Below are positions 9,936 to 19,143 of a DNA stretch of 64,000 nt, piece by piece. Source of the DNA: Oceaniradius stylonematis. Its GTDB lineage: Bacteria; Pseudomonadota; Alphaproteobacteria; Rhizobiales; Rhizobiaceae. The notes beneath the pieces are model-generated. The model did no database searches. It saw only the letters and a program-made list of their open reading frames with translations, and was not told the origin of the DNA. The DNA lies in contig NZ_QFWV02000007.1 in the NCBI RefSeq assembly GCF_003149475.2, positions 228,614 to 292,613 of the forward strand, written 5' to 3'. A program made the translations under genes and the position numbers. Position 1 is the first letter of the stretch; each line of letters starts with the position of its first letter.

Positions 9936-9953
9936 ACAAATGGTTTCATTTGT
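9936..9953. promoter_or_regulatory. inverted repeat ACAAATG-N4-CATTTGT, candidate operator
   Basis: Perfect 7-bp arms with a 4-base centre, lying in the divergent intergenic region 83 bases before the AEC transporter start and 56 bases before the DUF6105 start. A TTAACCCTAAC stretch adjoins it. The symmetry and position fit a dimeric repressor or activator site acting on either gene. The binding protein is unknown and no regulator gene adjoins. Confidence 0.4.
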
Positions 9954-10009
9954 CTGTCGCGTTGCGCTGATCGATAGTGCCATGGGCACAAGCGACGGGC
10001 GGAGAGCGG

Positions 10010-10351
10010 ATGCGCTATGTATTTTGGTTCTGGTTTGTGCCCATGGGTTTCCTGTGGAGCTGGTTTTTCCTGTCGTATCACGACATCAGCTTCGGCCTGC
10101 GCTTCTTCTCCCGCCAGACCCATGACCTCGTCTTTCTGATCTATGGCCATGTCTTGGGCATGGAAAAGGACGTCGTCGTCCAGCTCCTCGTCAAAGCCTG
10201 CATCGTCGACACGTTCCTGATCATGGGCATCCTCGCCTTCCGGCGCCGGAAGGCGATCCGCGCATGGTGGCAGGAGCGGCAGGCTGGCGGCCCGGCGCCG
10301 ACGCCCGTCCAAGCGAAGGCGGCTGATCAGATCGTTGCGCCGGCCGAATAG
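10010..10351 (+). CDS. DUF6105 family membrane protein
   Basis: A 113-residue protein with two hydrophobic segments (about residues 2-20, rich in Trp and Phe, and about 65-80) around a conserved-looking middle ([17 protein letters not shown]). The pattern matches the short DUF6105 proteins I recall from Rhizobiales; function unknown. The ATG at 10010 follows GGAGAG closely; a longer start at 9977 is less likely. Its 3' end overlaps the convergent ruvX gene by 25 bases. Confidence 0.8.
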   Translation: MRYVFWFWFVPMGFLWSWFFLSYHDISFGLRFFSRQTHDLVFLIYGHVLGMEKDVVVQLLVKACIVDTFLIMGILAFRRRKAIRAWWQERQAGGPAPTPVQAKAADQIVAPAE

Positions 10352-10803
10352 AGCCTGTCCAGAACACCTTGCAGAATGAAGGCGGCCGCGGCCGAATCGA
10401 TGCGCTCGCCGCGCTTTTTCCGGCTCATGTCCTGGTCGATGAGTGCGCGCTCGGCGGCGACCGTCGACAGCCGCTCGTCCCAGAACGCATGGGGCAGGGC
10501 GATCCGGCTCGCCATGTTGCGGGCGAATGCCCGGGTCGATTGCGCGCGCGGGCCTTCGCTTCCATCCATGTTGACCGGCAGGCCCAATATGATCGCCCCC
10601 ACATTGTCCTTGTCGAGTTGCGCGGCCAGCGCGCTCACGTCCGCGGTGAACTTCTTGCGGCGGATGACGGGCCGGGGATGGGCGAACGAAAGCCCGGCAT
10701 CAGACACCGCAATGCCGATGGTCTTCGTACCCAGATCGATCGCGGCCAGCGTCTGGCCCTTTTCGAGCCCTTCGGCGATGGCTTCGATGGCGGTTTCCGG
10801 CAT
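10327..10803 (-). CDS. ruvX: Holliday junction resolvase-like protein RuvX (YqgF)
   Basis: A 158-residue RNase H-fold nuclease of the RuvX/YqgF family, connected with 16S rRNA 5'-end maturation and proposed to cut Holliday junctions. The acidic-site strand [16 protein letters not shown] is at about residues 19-34, [13 protein letters not shown] in the middle, and the [13 protein letters not shown] stretch near 110. The C-terminal [14 protein letters not shown] helix is typical. It converges with and overlaps the DUF6105 gene and is divergent from the metallo-hydrolase gene. Confidence 0.94.
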   Translation of the reverse strand: MPETAIEAIAEGLEKGQTLAAIDLGTKTIGIAVSDAGLSFAHPRPVIRRKKFTADVSALAAQLDKDNVGAIILGLPVNMDGSEGPRAQSTRAFARNMASRIALPHAFWDERLSTVAAERALIDQDMSRKKRGERIDSAAAAFILQGVLDRLYSAGATI

Positions 10804-10880
10804 TTGCGTTCCCGGCGCGATGGACTGTGTCAGGCGCGCTTTCTAGAATGGGCCGGTCCCAATTGCGAGGAGGCAATGCG

Positions 10881-11588
10881 ATGAAGCTCACTTGGTTCGG
10901 CCATTCCGCGTTTCGTATCGATCATGGCGATGCCCACATCCTCATCGACCCGTTCCTGTCGGACAATCCGTCATGGGGTGGCGGCTGGGAGGCGGCTGCC
11001 GACGGCGCAACCCACGTGCTTTTGACGCACGGCCACGCCGATCATATCGGCGACAGTGTCGCTATCCTCAACGCGAGCGGCGCGATGCTGGTCGCCAATT
11101 TCGAGATCTGCCGGTACCTGGTGGGGCAAGGCGCCGACGAGGCGAGCATCAACCCCGGAAACTTTGGCGGAACGGTGGATTGCGGGCCATTCCGGACGTC
11201 GTTCGTCCGTGCCGAACATTCTTCGTCCATGCCGACCGGCGACGGTCAGAACGTCTATCTGGGCAATCCGGGCGGCCTGGTGCTCGCCTTCGACGATGCG
11301 CCGAGCGTCTATCACATGGGCGACACGGACATCTTCTCCGACATGGCATTGATCGACGAGTTCCACCGCCCACAGGTGGGGCTTGTGCCGATCGGCGACC
11401 GGTTCACCATGGGCGCCTCGGCCGCCGCGCTCGCCTGCCGGCGCTACTTCAACTTCACGACGGTCATTCCGTGCCATTACGGCACGTTTCCCCTTCTCGA
11501 CCAGACCGCGGACGCGTTTCTCGAAGCGATGGAGGGCGATGCCGAAACGGTGACCGTGCCGGAAATCGGCAAGCCGATCACGCTCTGA
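10881..11588 (+). CDS. UPF0173-type metal-dependent hydrolase
   Basis: A 235-residue metallo-beta-lactamase-fold protein of the UPF0173 group. Visible ligands are [10 protein letters not shown] (HxHxDH motif, about residues 52-61), RAEHSS near the middle, [10 protein letters not shown] and a late CHYGTF histidine. The N-terminus [13 protein letters not shown] is characteristic. The ATG at 10881 follows GAGGAGGC; the frame is open back to 10827. Substrate unknown. It precedes gatC on the same strand but with a 103-base gap. Confidence 0.93.
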   Translation: MKLTWFGHSAFRIDHGDAHILIDPFLSDNPSWGGGWEAAADGATHVLLTHGHADHIGDSVAILNASGAMLVANFEICRYLVGQGADEASINPGNFGGTVDCGPFRTSFVRAEHSSSMPTGDGQNVYLGNPGGLVLAFDDAPSVYHMGDTDIFSDMALIDEFHRPQVGLVPIGDRFTMGASAAALACRRYFNFTTVIPCHYGTFPLLDQTADAFLEAMEGDAETVTVPEIGKPITL

Positions 11589-11691
11589 CGCCGATCGGAT
11601 ACGGAGGACCTCAGGCCCCCGGCGCCCCGTTGCGCCGCCGACCGCGCGCCGTTATAGCGGGGCCAGCACTTTCGATTTCCCGGAGCCATCG

Positions 11692-11979
11692 ATGTCCGTC
11701 GATACCGCCACCGTCAAACGTGTCGCCAAGCTCGCGCGCATCCGCGTCAGCGACGATGAAGCTGCCCATCTGGAAGGCGAGCTGAACGCTATTTTGGGCT
11801 TTGTCGAGCAATTGTCCCAGGTCGACATCGAAGGCGTCGAGCCGATGACATCGGTGACCGAAATGGCGATGAAGAAGCGCCAGGACGCCGTCACCGACGG
11901 CGGCAAGGCCGCCGACATCACCGCCAACGCGCCCAATTCGGAAGACAATTTCTTCCTCGTGCCCAAAGTCGTCGAATAA
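11692..11979 (+). CDS. gatC: Asp-tRNA(Asn)/Glu-tRNA(Gln) amidotransferase subunit GatC
   Basis: The small subunit that stabilises the GatCAB complex, which amidates misacylated Glu-tRNA(Gln) and/or Asp-tRNA(Asn). The 95-residue product opens with [17 protein letters not shown], followed by [15 protein letters not shown], and ends with the [10 protein letters not shown] tail that belts around GatA. It lies 26 bases ahead of gatA, consistent with one operon; gatB is about 2.5 kb further on. Confidence 0.95.
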   Translation: MSVDTATVKRVAKLARIRVSDDEAAHLEGELNAILGFVEQLSQVDIEGVEPMTSVTEMAMKKRQDAVTDGGKAADITANAPNSEDNFFLVPKVVE

Positions 11980-12005
11980 CAGCCATTAGCGGGTTTCCCC
12001 GACAC

Positions 12006-13490
12006 ATGACCGACCTGACAAGCCTGACCATTGCCGAGGCGCGCGACCGGCTCGCCGCCAAGGATTTCACCGCCCTCGAACTGACCGACGCCTATCTGGC
12101 GGCGATCGACGGCGCCAACGGTGCCCTGAACGCCTATGTGGCGACGACCCCCGACCAGGCCCGCCGGATGGCTTCCGCCTCCGACGAACGCCGCGCAAGC
12201 GGAACAGTCGGCGCGCTCGAGGGCATCCCGCTCGGCGTCAAGGATCTGTTCGCGACCGATGGCGTCCACACCCAGGCCGGCAGTCACATTCTGGACGGCT
12301 TCAAGCCGCGCTACGAATCCACAGTCACGGCCAATCTGTGGGCCGACGGCGCGGTCATGCTCGGCAAGCTGAACATGGACGAGTTCGCGATGGGCTCGTC
12401 CAACGAGACGTCGTATTACGGCCCCGTTGTCAATCCGTGGCGCGCCAGGGGCTCGAACGTGGATCTGGTGCCCGGCGGCTCGTCCGGCGGCTCGGCCGCC
12501 GCCGTCGCCGCCCATCTTTGCGCCGGCGCCACCGCCACCGATACGGGCGGCTCGATCCGCCAGCCGGCCGCCTTCACCGGCACGGTCGGCATCAAGCCGA
12601 CCTATGGCCGTTGTTCGCGCTGGGGCATTGCCGCTTTCGCGTCCTCGCTCGACCAGGCGGGCCCGATCGCCCGCGACGTGCGCGATGCGGCGATCCTGCT
12701 CAAGTCCATGGCCAGCGTCGACGCAAAGGACACGACCAGCGTCGACCGCCCGGTTCCAGACTACGAGGCGGCGCTTGGTGGTTCGGTGAAAGGCATGACG
12801 ATCGGGATCCCGGCCGAATACCGGATGGACGGCATGCCGCGCGAGATCGAAACGCTCTGGCAGCAAGGCATTGCGTGGCTCAAGGACGCTGGCGCCGAGA
12901 TCAAGCCGATCTCGCTGCCGCACACCAAATATGCGCTGCCGGCCTATTACATCGTCGCGCCGGCGGAAGCCTCGTCCAATCTGGCACGCTATGACGGCGT
13001 CAAATACGGCCTGCGCGTGCCCGGCAAGGACATCGTCGAGATGTACGAGAACACGCGCGCGGAGGGTTTTGGCGCAGAGGTCAAGCGCCGCGTGATGATC
13101 GGCACCTATGTGCTGTCAGCGGGCTACTACGACGCCTATTACCTGCGCGCCCAGAAGGTCCGCACGCTGATCAAGCGCGACTTCGAGACGGTCTTCGGCG
13201 ACGGTGTCGACGCGATCCTGACGCCGGCGACACCGTCCGCGGCCTTTGGCATTGGCGATCAGGACATGGCCGCCGATCCGGTGAAGATGTATCTCAACGA
13301 CATTTTCACGGTCACGGTGAACATGGCCGGGCTTCCCGGCATCGCCGTGCCGGCCGGGCTCGACGGGCAGGGGCTTCCACTTGGCCTCCAGCTGATCGGC
13401 AAGCCGTTCGACGAGGAAACTCTGTTCCGCACCGCGCATGTGATCGAACAGGCGGCGGGGCGCTTTGAACCGGACAAGTGGTGGGGTTGA
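12006..13490 (+). CDS. gatA: Asp-tRNA(Asn)/Glu-tRNA(Gln) amidotransferase subunit GatA
   Basis: The glutaminase subunit of GatCAB, releasing ammonia from glutamine for tRNA amidation. The 494-residue product has the amidase-signature Ser-cisSer-Lys triad: Lys about 79 in [10 protein letters not shown], the glycine/serine loop [12 protein letters not shown] around 157-167, and the nucleophile serine in [11 protein letters not shown] at about 183. Length is normal. It forms a unit with gatC upstream; an HU gene follows after 61 bases. Confidence 0.97.
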   Translation: MTDLTSLTIAEARDRLAAKDFTALELTDAYLAAIDGANGALNAYVATTPDQARRMASASDERRASGTVGALEGIPLGVKDLFATDGVHTQAGSHILDGFKPRYESTVTANLWADGAVMLGKLNMDEFAMGSSNETSYYGPVVNPWRARGSNVDLVPGGSSGGSAAAVAAHLCAGATATDTGGSIRQPAAFTGTVGIKPTYGRCSRWGIAAFASSLDQAGPIARDVRDAAILLKSMASVDAKDTTSVDRPVPDYEAALGGSVKGMTIGIPAEYRMDGMPREIETLWQQGIAWLKDAGAEIKPISLPHTKYALPAYYIVAPAEASSNLARYDGVKYGLRVPGKDIVEMYENTRAEGFGAEVKRRVMIGTYVLSAGYYDAYYLRAQKVRTLIKRDFETVFGDGVDAILTPATPSAAFGIGDQDMAADPVKMYLNDIFTVTVNMAGLPGIAVPAGLDGQGLPLGLQLIGKPFDEETLFRTAHVIEQAAGRFEPDKWWG

Positions 13491-13551
13491 ACCGTCCAGT
13501 TGAACCTGAATATAGTGGTCGCCACGCTTTCAATAAAAGTGCGACGGGGCG

Positions 13552-13872
13552 ATGAACAAACAAGAATTGATCGATCAGGTTGCCGCAAGCACGGGTCTTT
13601 CCAAGGCTGAAGCAACGGCCGCCGTCGATGCCGTTTTCGCAACCATCGCGCAGGAGATCGCCAGCGGCGACACCGTGCGGGTTCCCGGTTTCGGCAATTT
13701 TGGCGTGGCGGACCGGGCTGCCCGCCAGGGGCGCAATCCCGCGACCGGAGAGCCTTTGGCGATCCCGGCCAGGCGGCTGCCGAAGTTCGGGCCGGCCAGG
13801 ACGCTCAAGGATGCGGTGAACGACGAAAACACCGGCATCATGTCGGTCGGCAAGGGCACGACACCTCCCTGA
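13552..13872 (+). CDS. HU family DNA-binding protein
   Basis: A 106-residue histone-like protein. The N-terminal helical part (MNKQELIDQVAASTGLSKAE) and the central VRVPGFGNFGV beta strand are typical of HU/IHF, and the DNA-binding arm carries the RNPATGE signature at about 63-69. The tail is longer than that of canonical 90-residue HU and ends in an unrelated stretch. It would bend and compact DNA in the nucleoid. It lies just ahead of a membrane-protein gene (19-base gap), so the two may be cotranscribed. Confidence 0.9.
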   Translation: MNKQELIDQVAASTGLSKAEATAAVDAVFATIAQEIASGDTVRVPGFGNFGVADRAARQGRNPATGEPLAIPARRLPKFGPARTLKDAVNDENTGIMSVGKGTTPP

Positions 13873-13891
13873 CATCCGCAAGGGTCCGGAC

Positions 13892-14881
13892 ATGGATTTC
13901 AGCAAGATCGTTGGCCTGTTCGACCGTGAGTTCTTCGTCGGCTATCTCAATCCCGTTCTGATATTCGGGTTTCAGCTGTTCATCATCGGTCAGGTGTTCC
14001 AGACCGACCTTTTGTTCGGTCTGGTCGATGGGCTGGACCAGTTGGTGACGGTTGCCGCGGTCGCGCTGATCGCGGTTTCGCTGTCGGTCACGTTGATGAT
14101 TGCCGGTCCGCTGTCCCTTCTGTTTGTTCAGGGATATGTTCTGGAAGGCGTGACCGACGGCATGGCGCTCATCGCGCGGCACCGTGACCACTATCGCCTG
14201 CGGCTGAAGCCGGCGGTGGAGTTCCAGGAGCGCATCGACAAAGCGCGCGCTACCGGCAAGAAGGAGCCCGCACCGGCCGATCCGGCAGGTCATCAGGCGC
14301 GCATGCGCGAGGCCGTGGAGAACTATCCGGACAATCCGGGTAACTTCCTGCCCTTCATGTTGGGCAATGTCCTGCGGGCGGGGGAAGTGCATCCGCGCGT
14401 TGTCTACGGGCTCGATGCGGTGGGATCGTGGGAGCGCCTGCAACCGCTTTTGCCCGAGGCAATGAGCGCCATCGTCGCCGGCAGCCGGTCGCAGCTTATG
14501 TTCTTCGTCAATCTGTTCCTGCTCAGCCTGGTTTCGTTCGTCGCGCTCGTGTGGCTGTGCTTGCGCGCCGGTGACCTGGAGAGCGGTTTCGTCGCGATCG
14601 CCCTGGCGCTGTTTGGTCTCTGGGCGATCCTGAGGCTGACCCGCCTTGCCGGACGTTCGCACATGCGGTCCGTGGCGGCATGCTACGATCTCTATCGCTC
14701 AAAGCTCGCCGATCAGTTGGGCCTCGCCATGCCGCTGAACGCCAGTGAGGAACGGCAGATGTGGATCGACGTCACTCGCGTGTTCCAATACCGCTCCGCC
14801 AAGGCGTGGGAGCGTCTGGACGCCTATCGAAAATCGCCGGAGCCGGAAGAACCGGACAATCAGGACAAGCCGAAATCCTAG
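13892..14881 (+). CDS. membrane protein of unknown function
   Basis: A 329-residue protein with four likely membrane segments: about 20-37, 50-78, 203-224 and 228-246. A charged soluble loop lies between the second and third (rich in Glu, Lys and Arg) and a C-terminal cytoplasmic tail ends in acidic and proline residues. I do not recognise a family. It follows the HU gene closely and is followed by a strong hairpin. Nothing in the sequence indicates transport or enzymatic motifs. Confidence 0.75.
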   Translation: MDFSKIVGLFDREFFVGYLNPVLIFGFQLFIIGQVFQTDLLFGLVDGLDQLVTVAAVALIAVSLSVTLMIAGPLSLLFVQGYVLEGVTDGMALIARHRDHYRLRLKPAVEFQERIDKARATGKKEPAPADPAGHQARMREAVENYPDNPGNFLPFMLGNVLRAGEVHPRVVYGLDAVGSWERLQPLLPEAMSAIVAGSRSQLMFFVNLFLLSLVSFVALVWLCLRAGDLESGFVAIALALFGLWAILRLTRLAGRSHMRSVAACYDLYRSKLADQLGLAMPLNASEERQMWIDVTRVFQYRSAKAWERLDAYRKSPEPEEPDNQDKPKS

Positions 14882-14899
14882 AGCGGCCACAGGCGCAAG

Positions 14900-14937
14900 A
14901 CCGGGGGCCGAATGCGAAACCGCAATCGGCCCCCGGT
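14900..14937. terminator. strong hairpin between convergent genes
   Basis: Long stem ACCGGGGGCCGA...TCGGCCCCCGGT with only one mismatch lower down and a short loop, placed in the 64-base gap between the membrane-protein gene and the convergent yjhX-like gene. There is no clear run of T on either side, so it may be a Rho-aided or transcript-protecting structure rather than a classic intrinsic terminator. Confidence 0.55.
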
Positions 14938-14945
14938 ATCATCTG

Positions 14946-15200
14946 TCAGCGATTGTCGAGCTGGCTGCGCACGAGGCCAAGCCCGCGCCGCGTGATGCGG
15001 TAGGCGCCGCCATTGAGCGAGCGGATCGCCTTGCGGCGCTTGAGCTTGCGGAACAGGTCGAGATCGAGCCCGGGATAGCGCCACCCCTCGCGGGTGAAGC
15101 AGTCCACATGAACGAAACGCTTGTGAGCCTTGATGGCCTGAATGTGCCCGCCTTGCGCGAGCAGGTGGAGAATGCGCTGTTCGGCGCGTGAAATGTCCAT
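14946..15200 (-). CDS. YjhX-family toxin-like protein (UPF0386)
   Basis: An 84-residue basic protein. The N-terminus MDISRAEQRILHLLAQGG and the C-terminal GAYRITRRGLGLVRSQLDNR closely match the layout of E. coli YjhX, described as the toxin of a YjhX-YjhQ pair. The fold suggests a small winged-helix protein. No acetyltransferase-type YjhQ antitoxin gene adjoins; the nearest GNAT gene is more than 2 kb away on the other strand. Toxin activity is therefore not implied by context, and many genomes carry this family alone. Confidence 0.85.
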   Translation of the reverse strand: MDISRAEQRILHLLAQGGHIQAIKAHKRFVHVDCFTREGWRYPGLDLDLFRKLKRRKAIRSLNGGAYRITRRGLGLVRSQLDNR

Positions 15201-15247
15201 GGTTCTGAGGTCCGGAAATGCGGCCGTCTGGCCGCAGACAAAGGCAA

Positions 15248-15309
15248 GCCGCCCGGCGGGCGGCCGGTTGCTCTCTTGTCTGGCCCTGATCGTCTTGCGA
15301 CGGTCAGGG
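15248..15309. other. two tandem hairpins upstream of the yjhX-like gene
   Basis: Within the 289-base gap between two minus-strand genes, a perfect 8-bp stem (GCCGCCCG/CGGGCGGC, 15248-15264) is followed by an 11-bp stem with a TTGC loop and one G-T pair (15284-15309). Read on the minus strand they would sit in the 5' leader of the yjhX-like gene, starting 48 bases upstream. They could be attenuator or small-RNA structures; no riboswitch family was recognised. Confidence 0.4.
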
Positions 15310-15423
15310 CACTACCGGGTCTCGGTGGAACCGAACATGAAAACTCCTGATGGGCGGGCATATAAGCGCCGGCATCGCGCCTGTAAAGGTGCGCGACCAA
15401 CGTCACGCCGCGGCGGTCAGCAA

Positions 15424-15462
15424 GCAAAAAAAGACCGGGCTCATCGAACGATGAAAGCCCGG
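15424..15462 (-). terminator. intrinsic terminator after the DUF6455 gene
   Basis: On the minus strand a CCGGGCTTTCATCG stem pairs across an AA/TT loop with CGATGAGCCCGG (two-base bulge) and is followed by a tract of eight residues that are all T except one C. It starts 28 bases past the stop of the DUF6455 gene, a classic Rho-independent layout. Confidence 0.75.
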
Positions 15463-15489
15463 CCAGTCGGTTGGGAGAGATGAAACTTT

Positions 15490-15774
15490 CTAGGCGTGTT
15501 GAAGCTTCTCGGCTTCGATATCGTGCTTGAGCCGCTCGAACAGGTCGTGGTTGCGGCAATAGCCGGGCGCCTCTTCGGCTCTGTCATGGCCGGCCAGCCA
15601 CTTCTCGCAGGCATCGGGCTCGGCGCACGTCATGCAGCGGTTGGCGGCGCGGCGCAGCACATTGGCATGATCGGCCCGGCTCTGCAGCGCATCGCGCGCA
15701 TCGACCGTGTCGATCATCTTTTCCATCAGGTCCGCCTTGCGGATCATGCGCCGGTACATGGCCAGAAGAGACAT
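15490..15774 (-). CDS. DUF6455 family small cysteine-containing protein
   Basis: A 94-residue protein with four cysteines in a pattern RCMTC...DACEKW...GYCRN, which fits the DUF6455 proteins common in Alphaproteobacteria. The last cysteines and the NHDLFERL stretch are typical. Metal or cluster binding is possible but unproven. The ATG at 15774 follows AAGGGAG. It is transcribed away from gatB and is followed by an intrinsic terminator, so it is probably a single-gene unit. Confidence 0.82.
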   Translation of the reverse strand: MSLLAMYRRMIRKADLMEKMIDTVDARDALQSRADHANVLRRAANRCMTCAEPDACEKWLAGHDRAEEAPGYCRNHDLFERLKHDIEAEKLQHA

Positions 15775-15957
15775 GGTTGTTACTCCCTTTCGACCAAAAA
15801 TGAGGCGATTCCGGCGGGCCGGCTTTGACTTCGATCAAGCGTTCTGCGCGTGCGGCCTGTGCCCTTCGGTGCGGTGCCGGCCCTTGCGGGCAGGGCCCGC
15901 TTGGACTAACGAGCGGTGTGGATTTCCCTTCCCCGTTTGACCGAGAAACCGACCGAC

Positions 15958-17457
15958 ATGACGCTCGTTGACACACGCACGCCCGATCCCAAACGCCTGA
16001 TCGCCGGCGCCACAGGCGACTGGGAGATCATCATCGGCATGGAGGTGCACGCGCAGGTCACCTCGCAGTCCAAGCTTTTCTCGGGCGCCTCGACCTCGTT
16101 CGGTGCCGAGCCCAACGCCAACGTGTCGCTGGTCGACGCGGCGATGCCGGGCATGCTGCCGGTGATCAACCAGGAATGCGTCCGCCAGGCGGTTCGCACC
16201 GGTCTCGGCCTGAAGGCCGAGATCAACAAGAAGTCGGTCTTCGACCGCAAGAACTATTTCTACCCGGACCTGCCGCAGGGCTACCAGATTTCCCAGTTCA
16301 AGCAGCCCATCGTCGGCGAGGGCACCGTGCAGGTCGCCGTCGGCCCCGACAAGAAGGGCGAGTATGAAGAGGTCGAGGTCGGCATCGAACGGCTGCATCT
16401 GGAGCAGGATGCCGGCAAGTCGATGCACGACCAGCATCCGACCATGTCCTATGTCGACCTGAACCGCTCGGGCGTCGCGCTGATGGAGATTGTCTCCAAG
16501 CCCGACATGCGCTCGGCGGACGAAGCCAAGGCCTATCTGACCAAGCTGCGCCAGATCCTGCGCTATCTTGGCACCTGCGACGGCAACATGGACGAGGGGT
16601 CGATGCGCGCCGACGTCAACGTGTCCGTCCGCCGGCCGGGCGCCGACTTCGGCACGCGATGCGAGATCAAGAACGTCAACTCGATCCGCTTCGTCGGTCA
16701 GGCGATCGAGTACGAGGCCCGTCGCCAGATCGCCATCCTCGAGGATGGCGGCTCGATCGACCAGGAAACGCGCCTGTTCGATCCGGGCAAGGGCGAGACG
16801 CGGTCGATGCGCTCCAAGGAAGAAGCGCACGACTATCGCTATTTCCCGGACCCCGACCTGTTGCCGCTGGAGTTCGACGACGCCTTCATCGAGGAACTGG
16901 CCGCCGGCCTGCCCGAACTGCCCGACGACAAGCGGTCCCGTTTCATGGCCGAGGGCCTGACCGCCTATGACGCCTCGGTGCTGGTCTCCGAAAAGGCCAT
17001 TGCCGACTATTTCGAGCAGGTCGTCGAGGGCCGTGATGCCAAGACGGCGGCCAACTGGGTGATCAACGACCTTCTGGGCGCCTTGAACAAGGCCGGTCAA
17101 ACCATTGACGAGACTCCCGTTTCGCCTGACCAGCTCGGGGCGATCATCGACCTGATCAAGGAAGGCACGATATCGGGCAAGATCGCCAAGGAACTGTTCG
17201 AGATCGTCTGGTCGGAGGGTGGCGATCCGGCTCGCGTCGTCGAGGAACGCGGCATGAAGCAGGTCACCGACACCGGCGCCATCGAGGCCGAGGTCGATGC
17301 CGTCATCGCTGCCAATCCCGACAAGGTCGAGCAGGCCAGGGAAAAGCCGAACCTTGCGGGTTGGTTCGTCGGCCAGGTGATGAAGGCGACCGGCGGCAAG
17401 GCCAACCCGCAGGCCGTTCAGGCGCTTGTGAGGCAGAAGCTCGGGATCGAGGACTGA
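15958..17457 (+). CDS. gatB: Asp-tRNA(Asn)/Glu-tRNA(Gln) amidotransferase subunit GatB
   Basis: The subunit that binds the misacylated tRNA and carries the kinase/transamidase site of GatCAB. The 499-residue product contains [20 protein letters not shown] at about 22-41, the zinc-site region and SVRRPG motif mid-protein, [20 protein letters not shown], and a C-terminal YqeY-like helical domain ending [13 protein letters not shown]. The ATG at 15958 is chosen over an upstream in-frame ATG at 15916 because it matches the usual N-terminus. It is separated from gatCA by unrelated genes. Confidence 0.96.
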   Translation: MTLVDTRTPDPKRLIAGATGDWEIIIGMEVHAQVTSQSKLFSGASTSFGAEPNANVSLVDAAMPGMLPVINQECVRQAVRTGLGLKAEINKKSVFDRKNYFYPDLPQGYQISQFKQPIVGEGTVQVAVGPDKKGEYEEVEVGIERLHLEQDAGKSMHDQHPTMSYVDLNRSGVALMEIVSKPDMRSADEAKAYLTKLRQILRYLGTCDGNMDEGSMRADVNVSVRRPGADFGTRCEIKNVNSIRFVGQAIEYEARRQIAILEDGGSIDQETRLFDPGKGETRSMRSKEEAHDYRYFPDPDLLPLEFDDAFIEELAAGLPELPDDKRSRFMAEGLTAYDASVLVSEKAIADYFEQVVEGRDAKTAANWVINDLLGALNKAGQTIDETPVSPDQLGAIIDLIKEGTISGKIAKELFEIVWSEGGDPARVVEERGMKQVTDTGAIEAEVDAVIAANPDKVEQAREKPNLAGWFVGQVMKATGGKANPQAVQALVRQKLGIED

Positions 17458-17565
17458 CATCCGGGCGCGACCCGTAACGGGCGCGCCAAACCTCGCCTCT
17501 TGTCATTTTGACGCATTGTGGCAAGGATGCGCCCGCAAACCGCCCGAGAGGACGAGACACAAGCG

Positions 17566-18054
17566 ATGTGGATCCGCACCGCGTCCACCGAAGACCTCGA
17601 AACGATCTCCGCCATGCTGACCGAGACATGGCATGACACCTACGATCAGATCTATGGCCGCGAAAAAGTGGCCGAACTGACCGGCGCCTGGCATTCGGTG
17701 GCGGCCCTCAAGCAACGCATGAACAAGCCCCGTTCGGAGTTCATCGTCTGCGACGATGGCGCCGAGATATCGGGCATGGCCTATGTCACCCAGGTCGATG
17801 GCGAGACATCCATGCTGCACCAGCTCTATGTGCGCCCGACCACCCAGGGGCAGGGCATCGGCCAGAAGCTTCTGGTCGAGGTCGAGGCCTGCTTCCCCGA
17901 TGTCCGCAAGATCCGCCTCGAAGTCGAGGAAGCCAATGAGCGCGCCGTCAAATTCTATGGCGACAACGGGTTCAAGAAGGTCGGCACGACGCCCGATTGC
18001 GGCGTCAAGGGCTCCGGCATCCCCGCCGTGATCATGGAAAAGGTGATCTGGTAG
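17566..18054 (+). CDS. GNAT family N-acetyltransferase
   Basis: A 162-residue acetyltransferase of the GNAT superfamily. It begins MWIRTASTEDLETISAMLTE, and the acetyl-CoA loop QLYVRPTTQGQGIGQKLL carries the Q-x-x-G-x-G/A pattern at about 85-102. The C-terminal strand (FYGDNGFKKVG) completes the fold. Acceptor substrate is unknown. It lies 108 bases downstream of gatB on the same strand and is the last gene before an A+T-richer stretch. Confidence 0.9.
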   Translation: MWIRTASTEDLETISAMLTETWHDTYDQIYGREKVAELTGAWHSVAALKQRMNKPRSEFIVCDDGAEISGMAYVTQVDGETSMLHQLYVRPTTQGQGIGQKLLVEVEACFPDVRKIRLEVEEANERAVKFYGDNGFKKVGTTPDCGVKGSGIPAVIMEKVIW

Positions 18055-18245
18055 CGAGCCGGGCGATTCGCGGTTTTTCTGCGCCAGTAACGATCAGATG
18101 TATTGGACGCTGACGCTTTTTCCACAGCGTTGATCGTGCATTTTTCAGAAGATTCAAAGAACTAGAAAAGTGTTGCGAAGATTCCGCGTCAGCCGTTGAT
18201 CGATATTCGATATGTGCTCAAATCACCAAGTGAGCGGGGCTACAT

Positions 18246-19118
18246 ATGATCAACATTGCCAGAATTGTTCCGATTGTCTTTTTTCTAAGCGCGTGCAACG
18301 CCAACTTTCAAATCCCGTCAATCCAGTACGCTGACGATGATTACATAATCGGTCGAGCTGGTTGGATTTTTGGGGTCGATTGTCCAGAACAGGAGATGAA
18401 CGGGGCAGAACGGTGTCCGGAAAGGTATGCACCGAAACCAAGGACGATCGGTGAGATCAAGAGGCACGCCGAGCAGATCAACGGAATGAACGCGATTATA
18501 CCAGCGGCGAATTCAGCCGAACAACAAGGCAATGGTGTCGGGTCAGTCACCAGTGCCTCAGAAGTGCTGGTTGACAGCACTTTGCGCAATTCGGTTCAAA
18601 CACTTCTGATGATGCACGCAGATGAAGTCTGCAGCAATTATCAGTACCGATTGCTTGGCACGGTGGTTGGTGCGCGGATCGGCGCAAACGCGTTGGACCA
18701 GGCTATCGGGTTGCTGGCAGGCGTTGTCACAGGTTCCCTTGCGAGTGAGTTTCTCGGGCAAGTGCGTGGGGCGTTCAGCTCATCAGCTGGTTTTCTCGAT
18801 GACGACTTTCTGAAAGCCTCCTTTTTCTTGAGAGAGTTCGAAGGTGTTCAAAAGCGCAAGCGCATCATGAAGAGCATAATATTGGTTGCTCAAAGCTATC
18901 CGCTGAAAGCACCCGACCCCGCCGTTGGTAAGGTCAACGAAAGATACTCGATGATGGAAGCGATATCAGACGCGGCAGCATATCACCGGATATGCGACAT
19001 CGGATATATCTTGGCGGCAGGAAGCGAGCTCGACAATGCACAAAAACACCTGTTTGCTTGGCGCTTCAGCGGCGAATTTAGCCAAATGGCCCGCGCTGGC
19101 GATCTTCCGGAGAACTAA
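18246..19118 (+). CDS. putative lipoprotein of unknown function, atypical composition
   Basis: A 290-residue protein with a short hydrophobic N-terminus ending in a lipobox-like FLSAC, so it is probably exported and lipid-anchored. It contains further cysteines (CPEQ, CPERY, CSNYQ, CDIGY) and a hydrophobic Gly/Ala-rich segment at about 140-165 (GTVVGARIGANALDQAIG). I recognise no family. The gene and its upstream 180 bases are visibly richer in A+T than the surroundings: the first 60 bases around the start contain 24 G+C. Codon choice also differs. Horizontal acquisition is a reasonable inference. No mobile-element gene adjoins. Confidence 0.7.
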   Translation: MINIARIVPIVFFLSACNANFQIPSIQYADDDYIIGRAGWIFGVDCPEQEMNGAERCPERYAPKPRTIGEIKRHAEQINGMNAIIPAANSAEQQGNGVGSVTSASEVLVDSTLRNSVQTLLMMHADEVCSNYQYRLLGTVVGARIGANALDQAIGLLAGVVTGSLASEFLGQVRGAFSSSAGFLDDDFLKASFFLREFEGVQKRKRIMKSIILVAQSYPLKAPDPAVGKVNERYSMMEAISDAAAYHRICDIGYILAAGSELDNAQKHLFAWRFSGEFSQMARAGDLPEN

Positions 19119-19143
19119 AGGTCTGTAGCAAAAAATCCCGCAC

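Noticed and set aside
14946-18054. YjhX-like gene and GNAT gene as a YjhX-YjhQ toxin-antitoxin pair
   Set aside because: They are more than 2 kb apart on opposite strands with gatB between them; the GNAT protein shows no special similarity to YjhQ.
18055-18085. Hairpin with a TTTTT run after the GNAT gene as a terminator
   Set aside because: The possible stem is too short and poorly paired.
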